Origin: Magnetococcales bacterium
Lineage (GTDB): Bacteria > Pseudomonadota > Magnetococcia > Magnetococcales > Magnetaquicoccaceae
Assembly: GCA_011089965.1 (NCBI GenBank)
Contig: JAANAU010000012.1
Coordinates: 1-64,000 of the forward strand
Reading direction: 5' to 3'
DNA: 64,000 nucleotides
In this document: piece by piece, positions 1 to 8,685 of the stretch
Numbering within the stretch: position 1 is the stretch's first letter
Layout: every line of letters begins with the position of its first letter
Position numbers and translations under genes: made by a program
The notes under the pieces: model-generated
Databases searched by the model: none
Seen by the model: the letters and a program-made list of their open reading frames with translations, nothing else
Told to the model about the DNA's origin: nothing

Positions 1-469
1 TGTAGAGGCCAGCCTCTTTGGCATCTCCGGCTTTGGCTGCCAGGGTGGCGGCCTTGCGGAAGTAATGCAGGGCCTGGTCGCCGTCTCCGGCTTGCATCGC
101 TGCCACAGCCGCGTTGTGCAGCCAGTCGCGTTGTCCGGGATCCTGTTCGGTTGCCTTGGCAAAGTGTGTCAGGGCTTTTTGGAAGTCGTTGGCCTGCATG
201 GCCTGTTTGCCGGCTGCGGCCTCTTTGGTTGCCACCGGGTCGTTTGTGGGTGCCGGAGGGGGAGGAGGGGCGGGCAGGAACGGAGGTTTTTCCGTGGCGT
301 TGGGGTCAGGGGTGCGGAGCGATTGGTGGTTGGAGTTGGCGGGTGTTCCCGTAGCCATGGCGGGTGTGGTCCAGGCCATGTTCAACCACAGACCAATGGC
401 CAACAGGCCGAGGAGTCGCGCGGGTCGTGAACGCTGGCCAGGGTTGGGAACGGGAAGCAGATGGGACAT
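1..469 (-). CDS. TPR-repeat protein, partial (C-terminus beyond the window edge)
   Basis: The reading frame begins at ATG 469-467 on the minus strand and stays open to base 1, giving 156 residues of an unfinished protein. Residues about 20-40 form a hydrophobic segment ending in AMA, which looks like a signal peptide cleaved by signal peptidase I. A Pro-rich linker follows (FLPAPPPPPAP), and then helical repeats of TPR type (for example ALTHFAKATEQDPGQRDW and NAAVAAMQAGDGDQALHYF). TPR proteins in the periplasm usually act as protein-protein scaffolds; the partner here is unknown. It lies downstream of the MFS gene on the same strand, 89 bases away. Confidence 0.75.
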   Translation of the reverse strand, partial: MSHLLPVPNPGQRSRPARLLGLLAIGLWLNMAWTTPAMATGTPANSNHQSLRTPDPNATEKPPFLPAPPPPPAPTNDPVATKEAAAGKQAMQANDFQKALTHFAKATEQDPGQRDWLHNAAVAAMQAGDGDQALHYFRKAATLAAKAGDAKEAGLY

Positions 470-558
470 GGCGTTCTCTCCGCGTCAAAGTGTCAGAGGT
501 GGATCGCTGGCATCCTAACCGATTTTGTCTGGAGTTGCATTTGAATTCCCCAACCGGG

Positions 559-1857
559 TCAGGCAGGTTGCCAGATATTGCGACCGCCGGTCTCTTGGAG
601 CTGCCAGGCGCAGGCTGCACCGCACCAGGCCGAGGCGGCCAGCAGCATCAGGCCCAGGCGATATTCGTCTGCCGTATACAAACGGGCATCGTTCAGCATG
701 CCGCCCTGCCAGTGCAGGTCCATCACCCAGCCGACCACGGGTTGCAACAGCGCACTGGCCAGAAAGCCGCCCATATTGGCCACTGCCGTGGCAATGCCGG
801 AGAAGACCGGCGGGTTGACCTCTTTGGCGCACGCCCAGGTCAAGGTGAAGCTGGCGGTGGTCAGACCCATGAGGGCAAACAGGGGGTAACTGGCCCAGGA
901 GGCCAGCGGGATTCCGGACAGCCAGATCAGCCAGAGAGCGGCGTTGATGTGGGAGGAGAGGAGGATCACCGGTTTTCTTTGTTGCAGGCGGTCCGAGAGG
1001 GTGCCGATCACCAGGCTGCCAAGGGCAAAGGCGGCAAAGTAGAGGGAGAGATGGGTGGAGGCAATGGTGCGGCTCATGCCGTGGACCTGGGTCAGAAAGG
1101 GCATGGCCCACAGGCCGCCAAAGGCAAAGAAGCTGCCGGCAATGCCGGTATTGACCAGGGCTGCCGGCCAGGTGGCACGGTTTTTCAGTACAATGATGAG
1201 TCCGTTCATCACGGAGGCTGAGGGTGGGTGCGGTTGGACGGGTGTGTTGGCATGGTGTATGGTTGCCGGATGATTGCGCACCAGCAGCCAGCAGGCCACG
1301 CTGAGCGCCAGAGAGAGCAGACCTGTCCCGATGAATACCCCGCGCCAACCGGAGTGCTGTGCCATCAGCGACAAGGGGGCGCCTGCCAATACCGATCCCA
1401 GATTGCCTGTCACAATGACGGCCCCGACCAGAGTGGCAAAGCGGTGCTCTTCAAACCAGACCGCAATGATCTTGAGCATGGCGATAAAAGTGACCGAAAC
1501 CCCCAAACCGATCAGGGTGCGTCCCACCAGGGCCAGATCGATGCTGGGGGCCAGACCGAACAGAATGCTGCCTAGACCGCCGACCAGGCCGCCGATCAGC
1601 AGAATCAGGCGTGGCCCCAGGGTGTCGACCATCATGCCGGTTGGCACCTGCATGATGGTGTAGATGTAAAAATAGGTGGCAGCGAGCGTGCCCAGGGCTG
1701 CGGCTGAGGATTGGAAATCGGTGGCCAGATCGTGGGCAATCCCTGCCGGGGCAAAGCGTTGGAAAAAGGAGAGGATGTAGGCTGTGGCCACCACCCCCAG
1801 GGCATACCAGCGGTGGCGTTTTTGAGCATCCGTGAGGGGGATTGTGCGTGTGGACAT
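559..1857 (-). CDS. MFS transporter
   Basis: A 432-residue polytopic membrane protein of the major facilitator superfamily with about 12 hydrophobic segments. The N-terminal half shows a typical loop 2-3 signature, MMVDTLGPRLILL, and a helix-4 Arg in VGRTLIGLGVSVTF; an equivalent loop in the second half reads IGTLSDRLQQRKP. The substrate cannot be told from sequence. An upstream in-frame start at about 1902 (MSAKKG) is possible, but it would overlap the preceding 67-aa gene, so the ATG at 1857 is preferred. It probably shares a transcript with that small gene, whose stop lies 22 bases upstream. Confidence 0.85.
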   Translation of the reverse strand: MSTRTIPLTDAQKRHRWYALGVVATAYILSFFQRFAPAGIAHDLATDFQSSAAALGTLAATYFYIYTIMQVPTGMMVDTLGPRLILLIGGLVGGLGSILFGLAPSIDLALVGRTLIGLGVSVTFIAMLKIIAVWFEEHRFATLVGAVIVTGNLGSVLAGAPLSLMAQHSGWRGVFIGTGLLSLALSVACWLLVRNHPATIHHANTPVQPHPPSASVMNGLIIVLKNRATWPAALVNTGIAGSFFAFGGLWAMPFLTQVHGMSRTIASTHLSLYFAAFALGSLVIGTLSDRLQQRKPVILLSSHINAALWLIWLSGIPLASWASYPLFALMGLTTASFTLTWACAKEVNPPVFSGIATAVANMGGFLASALLQPVVGWVMDLHWQGGMLNDARLYTADEYRLGLMLLAASAWCGAACAWQLQETGGRNIWQPA

Positions 1858-1879
1858 GCCTTGGGTTCCGATGGTGCGC

Positions 1880-2083
1880 TCATCCCCCTTTTTTGCCGAC
1901 ATACCAGACCGCAAAGGTCTCCATGGCTCCGCGCAGGGTTTTGGCCGCTTCGCTGTCCAGGAGATTCTGGCTTCGGGCTGGATCGATGTTGAAATCGGTG
2001 GTCAGATCTTCGGTAAACCGCAAGATCGTGTCACGGATCAGTTCGCGGGAGTCGTTGAGAATTTCATCAACGCGGCAGGTCAT
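1880..2083 (-). CDS. Small hypothetical protein (67 aa)
   Basis: A 67-residue soluble, acidic, helix-rich protein that begins MTCRVDEILNDSRELIRD and ends with a basic GKKGG tail. No signal peptide, membrane segment or metal motif is visible, and I do not recognise the family. It lies between yejB and the MFS gene on the same strand. Its position just upstream of the MFS start, with a short gap, supports real translation. The regular amphipathic pattern suggests a small helical bundle or an adaptor, but that is inference. Confidence 0.5.
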   Translation of the reverse strand: MTCRVDEILNDSRELIRDTILRFTEDLTTDFNIDPARSQNLLDSEAAKTLRGAMETFAVWYVGKKGG

Positions 2084-2164
2084 GGGGCGATTCCTTGGTA
2101 TTCCGGGTGTGAAACTGTTTATTTATTGCGAGTGTACTGTTTTTTTGGTCAGAAGGCCAGCAGA

Positions 2165-3229
2165 TTATTGGGCGCTGTCAAAAGTGATGCGCGGATCAAC
2201 AGCGACATATGTGACATCTGTTATTAATTTTGTGATTAATCCCAGGAGCGTGTAAAAATAAAGCGTGGCCAGAACCACCGGATAATCGCGGTTGATCACC
2301 GATTCATACCCCAACAGACCCAGGCCGTCGAGGCTGAAGATGGTTTCGATCAGCAGACTGCCGCTGAAAAAGGCAGCGACAAAGGAGCCGGGAAAGCCGG
2401 TCACGAGGGGAATCAGGGCGTTGCGGAAGACGTGACGATAGAGTACGGCCTGTTCGGTCACCCCTTTGGCACGGGCGGTCAAGACATACTGTTTGGAGAT
2501 CTCTTCGAGAAAGCTGTTTTTGGTCAACATGGTCATGACGGCAAACGATCCGACCACCGAGGCAAAGACCGGCAACACCATATGCCACAGATAATCGGCG
2601 ATGCGGGCAGGCCACGAGAGGCTCTCCCAGTGGTCCGAGACCAGACCGCGAATCGGGAACAGATCCCAGAAGCTGCCGCCTCCGAACAGCACGATCAACA
2701 GCACGCCGAGCACAAAGCCGGGGATGGAGTAGCCAGCCAGAATGATCACCGAGGTGATGGCATCGAAGCGGTCGCCATGTCGCACCGCCTTGCGGATTCC
2801 CAGGGGGATGCTGACCAGATAGGTCAGGAGAAAGGTCCACAAGCCCAGAGAGATCGAAACCGGCAGTTTGTCGATCACCAGCTCCACCACCGAGCGGTGA
2901 TGGTAATAGGACTCCCCGAACTCGAATTGGAGATAGTTGTTGATCATGATCAGGAAACGTTCGTGGGCCGGACGGTCAAAGCCGTACAGTTTGCTCAAGG
3001 CAGCGATCTGCTCGGGTGTCAGCCCTTTGGCGCCGCGATAGAGTCCGCTGCCCGAAGATGCCGATGCAGCGACTTCCCCCCCGTGACTGGAGGCGCTCTC
3101 TTCCAAGCGGGCGATCATCTGTTCCACCGGGCCACCGGGTACGAACTGGATGACCAGGAAGGTGACAGCCATGATGCCGAACAAAGTCGGGATCATGAGC
3201 AGCAGGCGGCGCAGAATGTAGGCGGTCAT
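2165..3229 (-). CDS. yejB: Peptide (microcin C-type) ABC transporter permease YejB
   Basis: A 354-residue inner-membrane permease of the oligopeptide/microcin C importer family (DppB/OppB fold). The N-terminal segment YILRRLLLMIPTLFGIMAVT and the ending DPRITFDSAQ are typical of YejB, and the length is close to E. coli YejB. The cytoplasmic EAA-like loop that docks to the ATPase is visible around TARAKGVTEQAVLYRHVFRN. The start codon lies one base after the yejA stop, so the two are translationally coupled. The second permease YejE and ATPase YejF, which normally follow, are not encoded downstream in this window. Confidence 0.9.
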   Translation of the reverse strand: MTAYILRRLLLMIPTLFGIMAVTFLVIQFVPGGPVEQMIARLEESASSHGGEVAASASSGSGLYRGAKGLTPEQIAALSKLYGFDRPAHERFLIMINNYLQFEFGESYYHHRSVVELVIDKLPVSISLGLWTFLLTYLVSIPLGIRKAVRHGDRFDAITSVIILAGYSIPGFVLGVLLIVLFGGGSFWDLFPIRGLVSDHWESLSWPARIADYLWHMVLPVFASVVGSFAVMTMLTKNSFLEEISKQYVLTARAKGVTEQAVLYRHVFRNALIPLVTGFPGSFVAAFFSGSLLIETIFSLDGLGLLGYESVINRDYPVVLATLYFYTLLGLITKLITDVTYVAVDPRITFDSAQ

Positions 3230-3230
3230 G

Positions 3231-5009
3231 TCACTTCATCCACCAGGAGAGCAGCCACCCTTCCGGGGTGTAGTAGAGCGGTGTTTTTTCCGGACGACCG
3301 AAGCGATCCCAATAGGCCACGCGGTGATAGGTCAAATGCCAGTTGGGCACCAGATAGTGGCCGGCCAAAAGCACCCGGTCCAGGGCGCGGCAGACGGTGA
3401 TCAATTCGGAGCGGTTTTTGGCATGGATCAGTTTTTCCACCAGGGCATCGACCGCCGGGTCGCGGATGCCGATCCGGTTGTGACTGCCTTTGATGTCGGC
3501 GCTGGCAGAGTGCCACATGTCGCGCTGTTCGTTGCCCGGGGATTGGGATTGACCAAAGCCGTTGACGATCATGTCATAGTCAAAATCGTGTACCCGGCTT
3601 TGATAGAGCGAGGTATCGACCGTGCGATAGTGGAGTTTGATGCCGAGCTTTTCCAGGTTGGCAGCGTAGGGGGCCAGGATGCGTTCAAAGGCCGGGGATG
3701 CCAGCAGCGCTTCGGCTTCCAGGCGCAGCCCCTTGTCGTTGGTCAGGATGCCATCGGTGCCCAGTTTCCATCCGGCCTCCTGCAACAGTTTGGTTGCTGC
3801 GCGCAGGTTCTGGCGCAAGGAGTTGGGAGGGGTGGTGGTGGGCGGAACCGGCACGGGTCCGAACACGGAGGGATCCAACTGCTCTTTGAGGGGGGTCAGG
3901 AGGGCCTGCTCTTCGGGAGAGGGAGCGCCTTCGGCAGCCAGTTCGGAGTTGGAAAAGTAACTCGTGGAGCGGGTGTATTGACCATGAAAGAGATTGTCGT
4001 TGCTCCATTCAAAGTCAAAAGCCAGACCCATGGCCTTGCGCACGCGGATATCCTGAAAGATCGGGCGGCGCAGGTTGAAGATCAGTCCCTGCATGCCGGC
4101 TCCCCGTTTGTGGGGCAGGGTCTCCTTTTTGATCAGCCCCTGGGCGAATTTCGGCCCTTCGTAATCCCTGGCCCACTGTTTGGAGTTGTTTTCGTGCATG
4201 AAGTCGAACTCTCCAGCCTTGAACGCCTCCAGGGCCACCACCGGATCCTTGTAGAACTTGAGGACAATGCGTTCAAAGGAGTATTGACCCCGATTGACCG
4301 GTCGCTGGCTGCCCCAGTAGTTGGGGTTTTTGCGATAGGTGACGAATTTGCCGGCTTTGAACTCTTCGATGAGATAGGGACCGGACCCCAAGGGGGTGGT
4401 CAGGCTCTCCTGGTCAAAGGGGTGTTGGGTGAAAAAGGCTTTCGAGAGGACCGGGATCTCTCCGGCAATGAGGGGCAGCTCCCGGTTGGTCTGGCGAAAG
4501 TGCAGACGGATGGCGTGGGGAGAGAGGATTTCGGCCCGGGTGATGTCGCGCCAGTAGGATTGATAAAAGGGGTGGGCCTTGGGGGATTGCAGGGTTTCCA
4601 GCGAGAATTGGACATCGGCGGCGGTCACGGGCGTGTTGTCGGAAAAGCGGGCCTCCGGATCCAGATGAAAGGTGACGGACATGCCGTCGGCTGCCAGTTC
4701 CACCTTTTTGGCTAAGAGTCCGTATTGGGAAAAGGGTTCGTCCTGGGCCTGCACCATGAGATGTTCGAACACCAAAGGTTCGAGCAGATCCGGCGCCGAT
4801 CCTTTGAGGGTATAGGGGTTCATTTTGTCAAAGCTGCCGATGGCATGCAGGTTGAGTGTGCCACCGGGTTTGGCATTGGGACTGGTGTAGTCGAATCCTT
4901 TGAAGTCATGGGGATATTTCAGTTGACCATCCAGGCTCAGACCGTGATCGGCCCGGACATCTCCTGTGAACAGCCACATGAAGGCGATAACAAGGGCAAA
5001 ATGACGCAT
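3231..5009 (-). CDS. yejA: Extracellular solute-binding protein, family 5 (YejA-like)
   Basis: A 592-residue periplasmic peptide-binding protein of SBP family 5. A short signal peptide ends around VRADHGLSL. The family core is visible: PNAKPGGTLNLHAIGSFDKM near the N-terminus, then the SDNTPVTAADVQFSLE segment and LVPNWHLTYHRVAYWD near the C-terminus, as in YejA of the microcin C transporter. It captures peptides in the periplasm and delivers them to YejB. It is the first gene of the pair, and its stop is one base from the yejB start. The 5' flank is divergent from the Memo/AMMECR1 gene, so promoters for both should lie between 5010 and 5150. Confidence 0.9.
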   Translation of the reverse strand: MRHFALVIAFMWLFTGDVRADHGLSLDGQLKYPHDFKGFDYTSPNAKPGGTLNLHAIGSFDKMNPYTLKGSAPDLLEPLVFEHLMVQAQDEPFSQYGLLAKKVELAADGMSVTFHLDPEARFSDNTPVTAADVQFSLETLQSPKAHPFYQSYWRDITRAEILSPHAIRLHFRQTNRELPLIAGEIPVLSKAFFTQHPFDQESLTTPLGSGPYLIEEFKAGKFVTYRKNPNYWGSQRPVNRGQYSFERIVLKFYKDPVVALEAFKAGEFDFMHENNSKQWARDYEGPKFAQGLIKKETLPHKRGAGMQGLIFNLRRPIFQDIRVRKAMGLAFDFEWSNDNLFHGQYTRSTSYFSNSELAAEGAPSPEEQALLTPLKEQLDPSVFGPVPVPPTTTPPNSLRQNLRAATKLLQEAGWKLGTDGILTNDKGLRLEAEALLASPAFERILAPYAANLEKLGIKLHYRTVDTSLYQSRVHDFDYDMIVNGFGQSQSPGNEQRDMWHSASADIKGSHNRIGIRDPAVDALVEKLIHAKNRSELITVCRALDRVLLAGHYLVPNWHLTYHRVAYWDRFGRPEKTPLYYTPEGWLLSWWMK

Positions 5010-5156
5010 GGGGCCGGATCAACCTCGCTTGAATGGAAACATGGAGTTCAATCCGAGCAGTGTAGTCCGGGTCAATGCGGTTTGACCAGATTTTTTGCGA
5101 TTGTTATGATGTGTTCCCGGGGTGTGGTGGTTGGGATTCAAGGAGGCTCTGTGAGT

Positions 5157-6551
5157 ATGGAACGTGTGCGTGCGCCGGCTGTGGCTGGCATGTTTTATCC
5201 CGGCGATGCCCGGGCGTTGCGGGCCATGGTCGAGGGGTTGCTGGAGCAGGCCCCGCCTGTGCGTGAGGAGCCTTTGGCCGTGATTGCGCCTCATGCGGGA
5301 TTCATCTATTCCGGTCTGACCGCTGCCCATGCCTACAAAGGGATTGCCCGAGGATCGGCCACGGCCCCGCGTCGGGTGTTTCTGATCGGTCCCAGCCATC
5401 GGGTGTGGCTGGAGGGGGCTTCGGTGGGCAATTATGATGCCTATGTGACCCCGCTGGGACGGGTGCCTGTGGATCGGGAAGGGGTGGAGTGTCTGGCAGC
5501 GCGGCCCGATGTCTCCCGGGATGAAGCGCCGCATCGGCTGGAACACTCTCTGGAGACCCAGTTGCCGTTTTTGCAGGTCACTCTGGTCAACTTTCGCATT
5601 GTGCCCATTGTCTATGGAGAGATGAGCGGCGGCCATCTGGCCGATCTTCTGGAGCAGTGCTGGCGTCCGGGAGATCTGATCGTGATCTCCACCGATCTCT
5701 CCCATTATCATCCGTATGCAGAAGCCAAACAGCGCGATGCCCGCAGCAACGCGGCCATTCTGGCCGGCGATCCCAGAAAACTGGATGGGTGTGAAGCGTG
5801 TGGCAATACCGGCGTGTGGGCTTTGCTGGAGACGGCGCGCCGTCAACGCTGGCGTCTGGTGTTGGCCGATCTGCGCAACTCCGGGGATACGGCGGGTGAC
5901 CGGCAACGGGTGGTGGGGTATGCCAGTTATCTGTTTTATCCGGAGCGGGCTGCGCGTTCCTCTGTGGAACCGGGTGTGGCGCCGGCACCTCCGGAGGTGG
6001 GTCTGCCCGAGCTGGTGCGTACCCATCTGGAGTCGGTGTTGAGCGGCGGCTCTGGTCTGGAAGCTGCGGATCTGCGTGCCCGATGGGCGCATCTGGCCCA
6101 ACCCGGAGCCTGTTTTGTCACCTTGACGCAACGGGGTGCCTTGCGGGGTTGTATCGGATCATTGGTGGCCCATCGCTCTCTGGCTGAGGATCTGTTGGAA
6201 AACGGACTCTCGGCAGCCACGCGCGATCCCCGTTTCGCCCCGGTCTGTTCCAGTGATCTGGCAGGTTTGGAGATCGAAGTCTCCTTGTTGAGTCCGCCTG
6301 AACCGTTTCCCCATCAGGATGGAGCGGATCTGATCCGACGTTTGCAGCCCGGGGTGCACGGGGTGATCCTGGCCAAACATGGCAGGCGTGCCACCTTTTT
6401 GCCCCAGGTGTGGGAGCAGTTGCCGGATCCGGTCCAGTTTCTCTCTCATCTGTGCCGCAAGGCGGGTCTGGATGGGGAGTGCTGGCGTCAGGGGGCACAG
6501 ATTCAGGTCTATACCGTGGAGAAACGCCTGGAGCAACGGAGTTCCCGGTGA
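5157..6551 (+). CDS. Memo-AMMECR1 fusion (AmmeMemoRadiSam system proteins B and A)
   Basis: A 464-residue two-domain protein. The N-terminal 270 residues are a Memo domain starting RAPAVAGMFYP, with the metal-site residues of that family visible in IAPHAGFIYSG, GPSHRVWL, STDLSHYHPY and GCEACGNTGVWALL. The C-terminal 180 residues are an AMMECR1 domain with the signature ALRGCIGSLVAHRSLAEDL. These domains occur with a radical SAM enzyme in the AmmeMemoRadiSam system, whose chemistry is poorly defined; no radical SAM partner lies nearby. AGGAGG at 5141-5146 serves either ATG 5157 or an in-frame GTG at 5151. The next gene starts directly after the stop. Confidence 0.88.
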   Translation: MERVRAPAVAGMFYPGDARALRAMVEGLLEQAPPVREEPLAVIAPHAGFIYSGLTAAHAYKGIARGSATAPRRVFLIGPSHRVWLEGASVGNYDAYVTPLGRVPVDREGVECLAARPDVSRDEAPHRLEHSLETQLPFLQVTLVNFRIVPIVYGEMSGGHLADLLEQCWRPGDLIVISTDLSHYHPYAEAKQRDARSNAAILAGDPRKLDGCEACGNTGVWALLETARRQRWRLVLADLRNSGDTAGDRQRVVGYASYLFYPERAARSSVEPGVAPAPPEVGLPELVRTHLESVLSGGSGLEAADLRARWAHLAQPGACFVTLTQRGALRGCIGSLVAHRSLAEDLLENGLSAATRDPRFAPVCSSDLAGLEIEVSLLSPPEPFPHQDGADLIRRLQPGVHGVILAKHGRRATFLPQVWEQLPDPVQFLSHLCRKAGLDGECWRQGAQIQVYTVEKRLEQRSSR

Positions 6552-7274
6552 ATGGCCGGGTTTGCCGTTCATCTGGTCACGGCAGCGGTTGTCGGCGGGG
6601 TGGGTGTGACCACGCTGCTGGCCGTCGGTGCCGTGACTCCGGCCACGGCCTGGATCGGTTTTGCCGCAACCATGCTCGGAGGGGTGTTGCCGGACATCGA
6701 TGCGGATGATTCGATCTTTCTGGATGTGGCTTTCACCGTGCTGGCCCTGGTGGGATCGTTTTTGTTGATGTTCAGTCAGGTGGAGCGGTATGCGATTGCC
6801 GAGTTGGTGGTGTTGTGGATGATGGCCTTTTTGTTTGTCAAATTTGCGGTATATGAGCTGTTTGTGCGCTTCACCACCCATCGGGGGATTTTTCATTCGG
6901 TTCCGGCTGGTTTGTTCTTTGCCGGATTGACCGCAGCCGGCATGATCCATCTGTTTCACCACCCGGAGCAACGGGCCTGGCTGATCGGACTGTTTGTTCT
7001 GATGGGATACTGGGTCCATCTGTTGCTGGATGAACTCTACAGTTTGCGGCTGTTGGCTGCGTCAGATGGGGCCACCTCTTTGGGCAGCGCCTTCAAGTGG
7101 TTTGCACCGGATGGCTGGGCCACCTCGGCCATGTATCTGGCGCTTGTCCTGGTCTATTACTGGACCCCGAGTCCTCTGCCCACGTTGCGCGAACTGTTTG
7201 CACCGGCCCTGTTTGAGGCAGTGCAGACGCGCTGGTGGCCAGCCGGTCCCTGGTTCGGGATTCCCTATTTTTGA
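6552..7274 (+). CDS. Membrane-bound metal-dependent hydrolase, DUF457/YdjM family
   Basis: A 240-residue integral membrane protein with about five hydrophobic segments and the conserved polar motifs of the YdjM/DUF457 metal-dependent hydrolases: LGGVLPDIDADDS near residue 45, FTTHRGIFHSVPAG near residue 110 and GYWVHLLLDELYS near residue 160. In this family the Asp and His residues are thought to bind a metal near the membrane; the substrate is not known. The ATG immediately follows the TGA of the Memo-AMMECR1 gene, so the two should be co-translated. No functional link between them is established. Confidence 0.8.
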   Translation: MAGFAVHLVTAAVVGGVGVTTLLAVGAVTPATAWIGFAATMLGGVLPDIDADDSIFLDVAFTVLALVGSFLLMFSQVERYAIAELVVLWMMAFLFVKFAVYELFVRFTTHRGIFHSVPAGLFFAGLTAAGMIHLFHHPEQRAWLIGLFVLMGYWVHLLLDELYSLRLLAASDGATSLGSAFKWFAPDGWATSAMYLALVLVYYWTPSPLPTLRELFAPALFEAVQTRWWPAGPWFGIPYF

Positions 7275-7293
7275 TCAAGACCACACTTTGTCG

Positions 7294-7322
7294 TTGACAA
7301 GCAGGCCCGATTCCTCTATGCT
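7294..7322 (+). promoter_or_regulatory. Sigma70 promoter of tRNA-Leu
   Basis: TTGACA at 7294-7299 and TATGCT at 7317-7322 are separated by exactly 17 bases. This matches the consensus -35 box fully and the -10 box at four of six positions. Transcription would begin near 7329, about ten bases before the mature tRNA 5' end, which is a normal arrangement. Confidence 0.75.
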
Positions 7323-7338
7323 CGGAACTCTTCACAAG

Positions 7339-7425
7339 GCCCAGATGGCGGAACTGGTAGACGCGCTAGATTCAGGTTCTAGTGTCTGAAAGGACATGGG
7401 AGTTCGACTCTCCCTTTGGGCACCA
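7339..7425 (+). tRNA. tRNA-Leu (anticodon CAG)
   Basis: An 87-base class II tRNA with encoded CCA. The acceptor strands GCCCAGA (7339-7345) and TTTGGGC (7415-7421) pair. The D-loop region holds GGTAGACGCG, the anticodon stem CTAGA/TCTAG encloses the loop TTCAGGT with anticodon CAG, a long variable arm (TGTC...GACA) identifies leucine or serine type, and the T arm holds GTTCGACTC. CAG reads the CUG leucine codon, which is abundant in this GC-rich genome. No integrase adjoins its 3' end, and no duplicated 3' tRNA segment was seen nearby. Confidence 0.97.
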
Positions 7426-7653
7426 AATTTCCCCACCCGATTTTTTTTCAAAGAGTTCCAAAAGAGTTCAATCAGGTCAGGAGTGTCCGGTCTGGTCAAC
7501 TCCTGTCTCCGCACTCTTTTCAAGACCTCCATACATCTTTGATGTCCAGGAAAAAATGGTGCGTGAATCCCGTGGCCGAATTCGGTGCGCTGGCTGTCAT
7601 GTTGACGCTGCATGGATCTGGCCGGTTGCTCTTCTCACCGATTTTTCCAATGA

Positions 7654-8685
7654 TCAGGGTCGTGGTTCGCCGATCAGCTCGTTGTTCTGAAATTGCCAGC
7701 CAGCTTTGCGCAACGCGGTTGCCGGGAGCATGCTCTTTTGCGGATCCATGGACTCGACCGCCTGGATCAGGTGTTGGACCAGGGGTTGGGCCAGAGGGTT
7801 GGTGATCCCTTCCTGCTCCCACATGGTCAGATTGAAGACGTGATAGAGGGGATAGTGACCAGCCAGCAGGGCGGCGACATGGTCCGGAGCCTGGCCGTCA
7901 ATGGCGATGGTCTTGGGACGGCCACGATTCTTGAACCGATCCACATGCCAAAGGGTCTCATACCCCATGCTGCCCCGTTGGGCCAATACCCGCTGGATCA
8001 TATCCGGAATGGCTCCCACCTCCTCCATGAGGGGACTGAAATCATCCGGACTGCCCAGCATGGCGCGCCAATGTCCAGGTCGCAGTTTGCAATGGAGCCG
8101 ACCTATCGGTTGAATGGGCCAGGCCGGTCCCAAAATGCCGTGCCGATCACTGATTTCCGACCATTTGCGGGGATGCCCACGAAAGATCTCCTGGATTTGT
8201 GACATGGAGAGATCTGTCAGGGGGTTGTCCGGATGCACCAGGATCGCAATGGCGGCAATGCCCAGGGTGTGAAACGTCAAGCCCGGCAGCCGGTCGCTCT
8301 TGCCCGGCGGACAGCAGTAACCGGCAATATCCACAGCCTTGCGGCTCACCAGACCTGCCGACGTGCCGCATGTCCCTTCCCGTACCCGAATGTCCAGACC
8401 ATGCTCCTGTGCATACTCCGTAATGAGTGGGGCCAGCAGTTGATGAATCTGCTGATCCAGTGTCACGGTCAGGTTTCCCCCTTGTCCCCAGGGGTCCGGA
8501 CGAATCGGTTGGGCGATCCAGGCCGCTGATTGGGGAAAGATCTGATCGGGTGCGCAGAAGTTTTGATTCAGCGTCCGTTGAATCGCCTCATTGGCCTCTT
8601 GAATCGTGACCGCGCCGGAGTGCATGGGTGCGATCAGAAGAGATACCATAAGCAACCATCTGGCGATCCGACTCAAGGGATTCAT
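7654..8685 (-). CDS. Periplasmic substrate-binding protein, PstS-like
   Basis: A 343-residue exported protein with a signal peptide (RWLLMVSLLIAPMHSGA) and a PBP-like fold. Characteristic segments are CGTSAGLVSRKAVDIAGYC, the strand AIAILVHPDNPLTDLS and FRGHPRKWSEI, as in phosphate-binding PstS relatives. The ATG at 8685-8683 overlaps the stop of the GGDEF response regulator (ATGA), so this start is preferred over the GTG at 8694. No ABC permease or ATPase is encoded nearby, so it more likely acts as a sensor subunit than in transport, but that is inference. A Cys pair (GYCCPPG) near residue 115 could form a disulfide. Confidence 0.72.
   Translation of the reverse strand: MNPLSRIARWLLMVSLLIAPMHSGAVTIQEANEAIQRTLNQNFCAPDQIFPQSAAWIAQPIRPDPWGQGGNLTVTLDQQIHQLLAPLITEYAQEHGLDIRVREGTCGTSAGLVSRKAVDIAGYCCPPGKSDRLPGLTFHTLGIAAIAILVHPDNPLTDLSMSQIQEIFRGHPRKWSEISDRHGILGPAWPIQPIGRLHCKLRPGHWRAMLGSPDDFSPLMEEVGAIPDMIQRVLAQRGSMGYETLWHVDRFKNRGRPKTIAIDGQAPDHVAALLAGHYPLYHVFNLTMWEQEGITNPLAQPLVQHLIQAVESMDPQKSMLPATALRKAGWQFQNNELIGEPRP

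Noticed and set aside
7339-7653. Integration site at the tRNA-Leu 3' end
   Set aside because: No integrase adjoins it and no copy of the tRNA 3' end was seen downstream; the decayed recombinase is 41 kb away.
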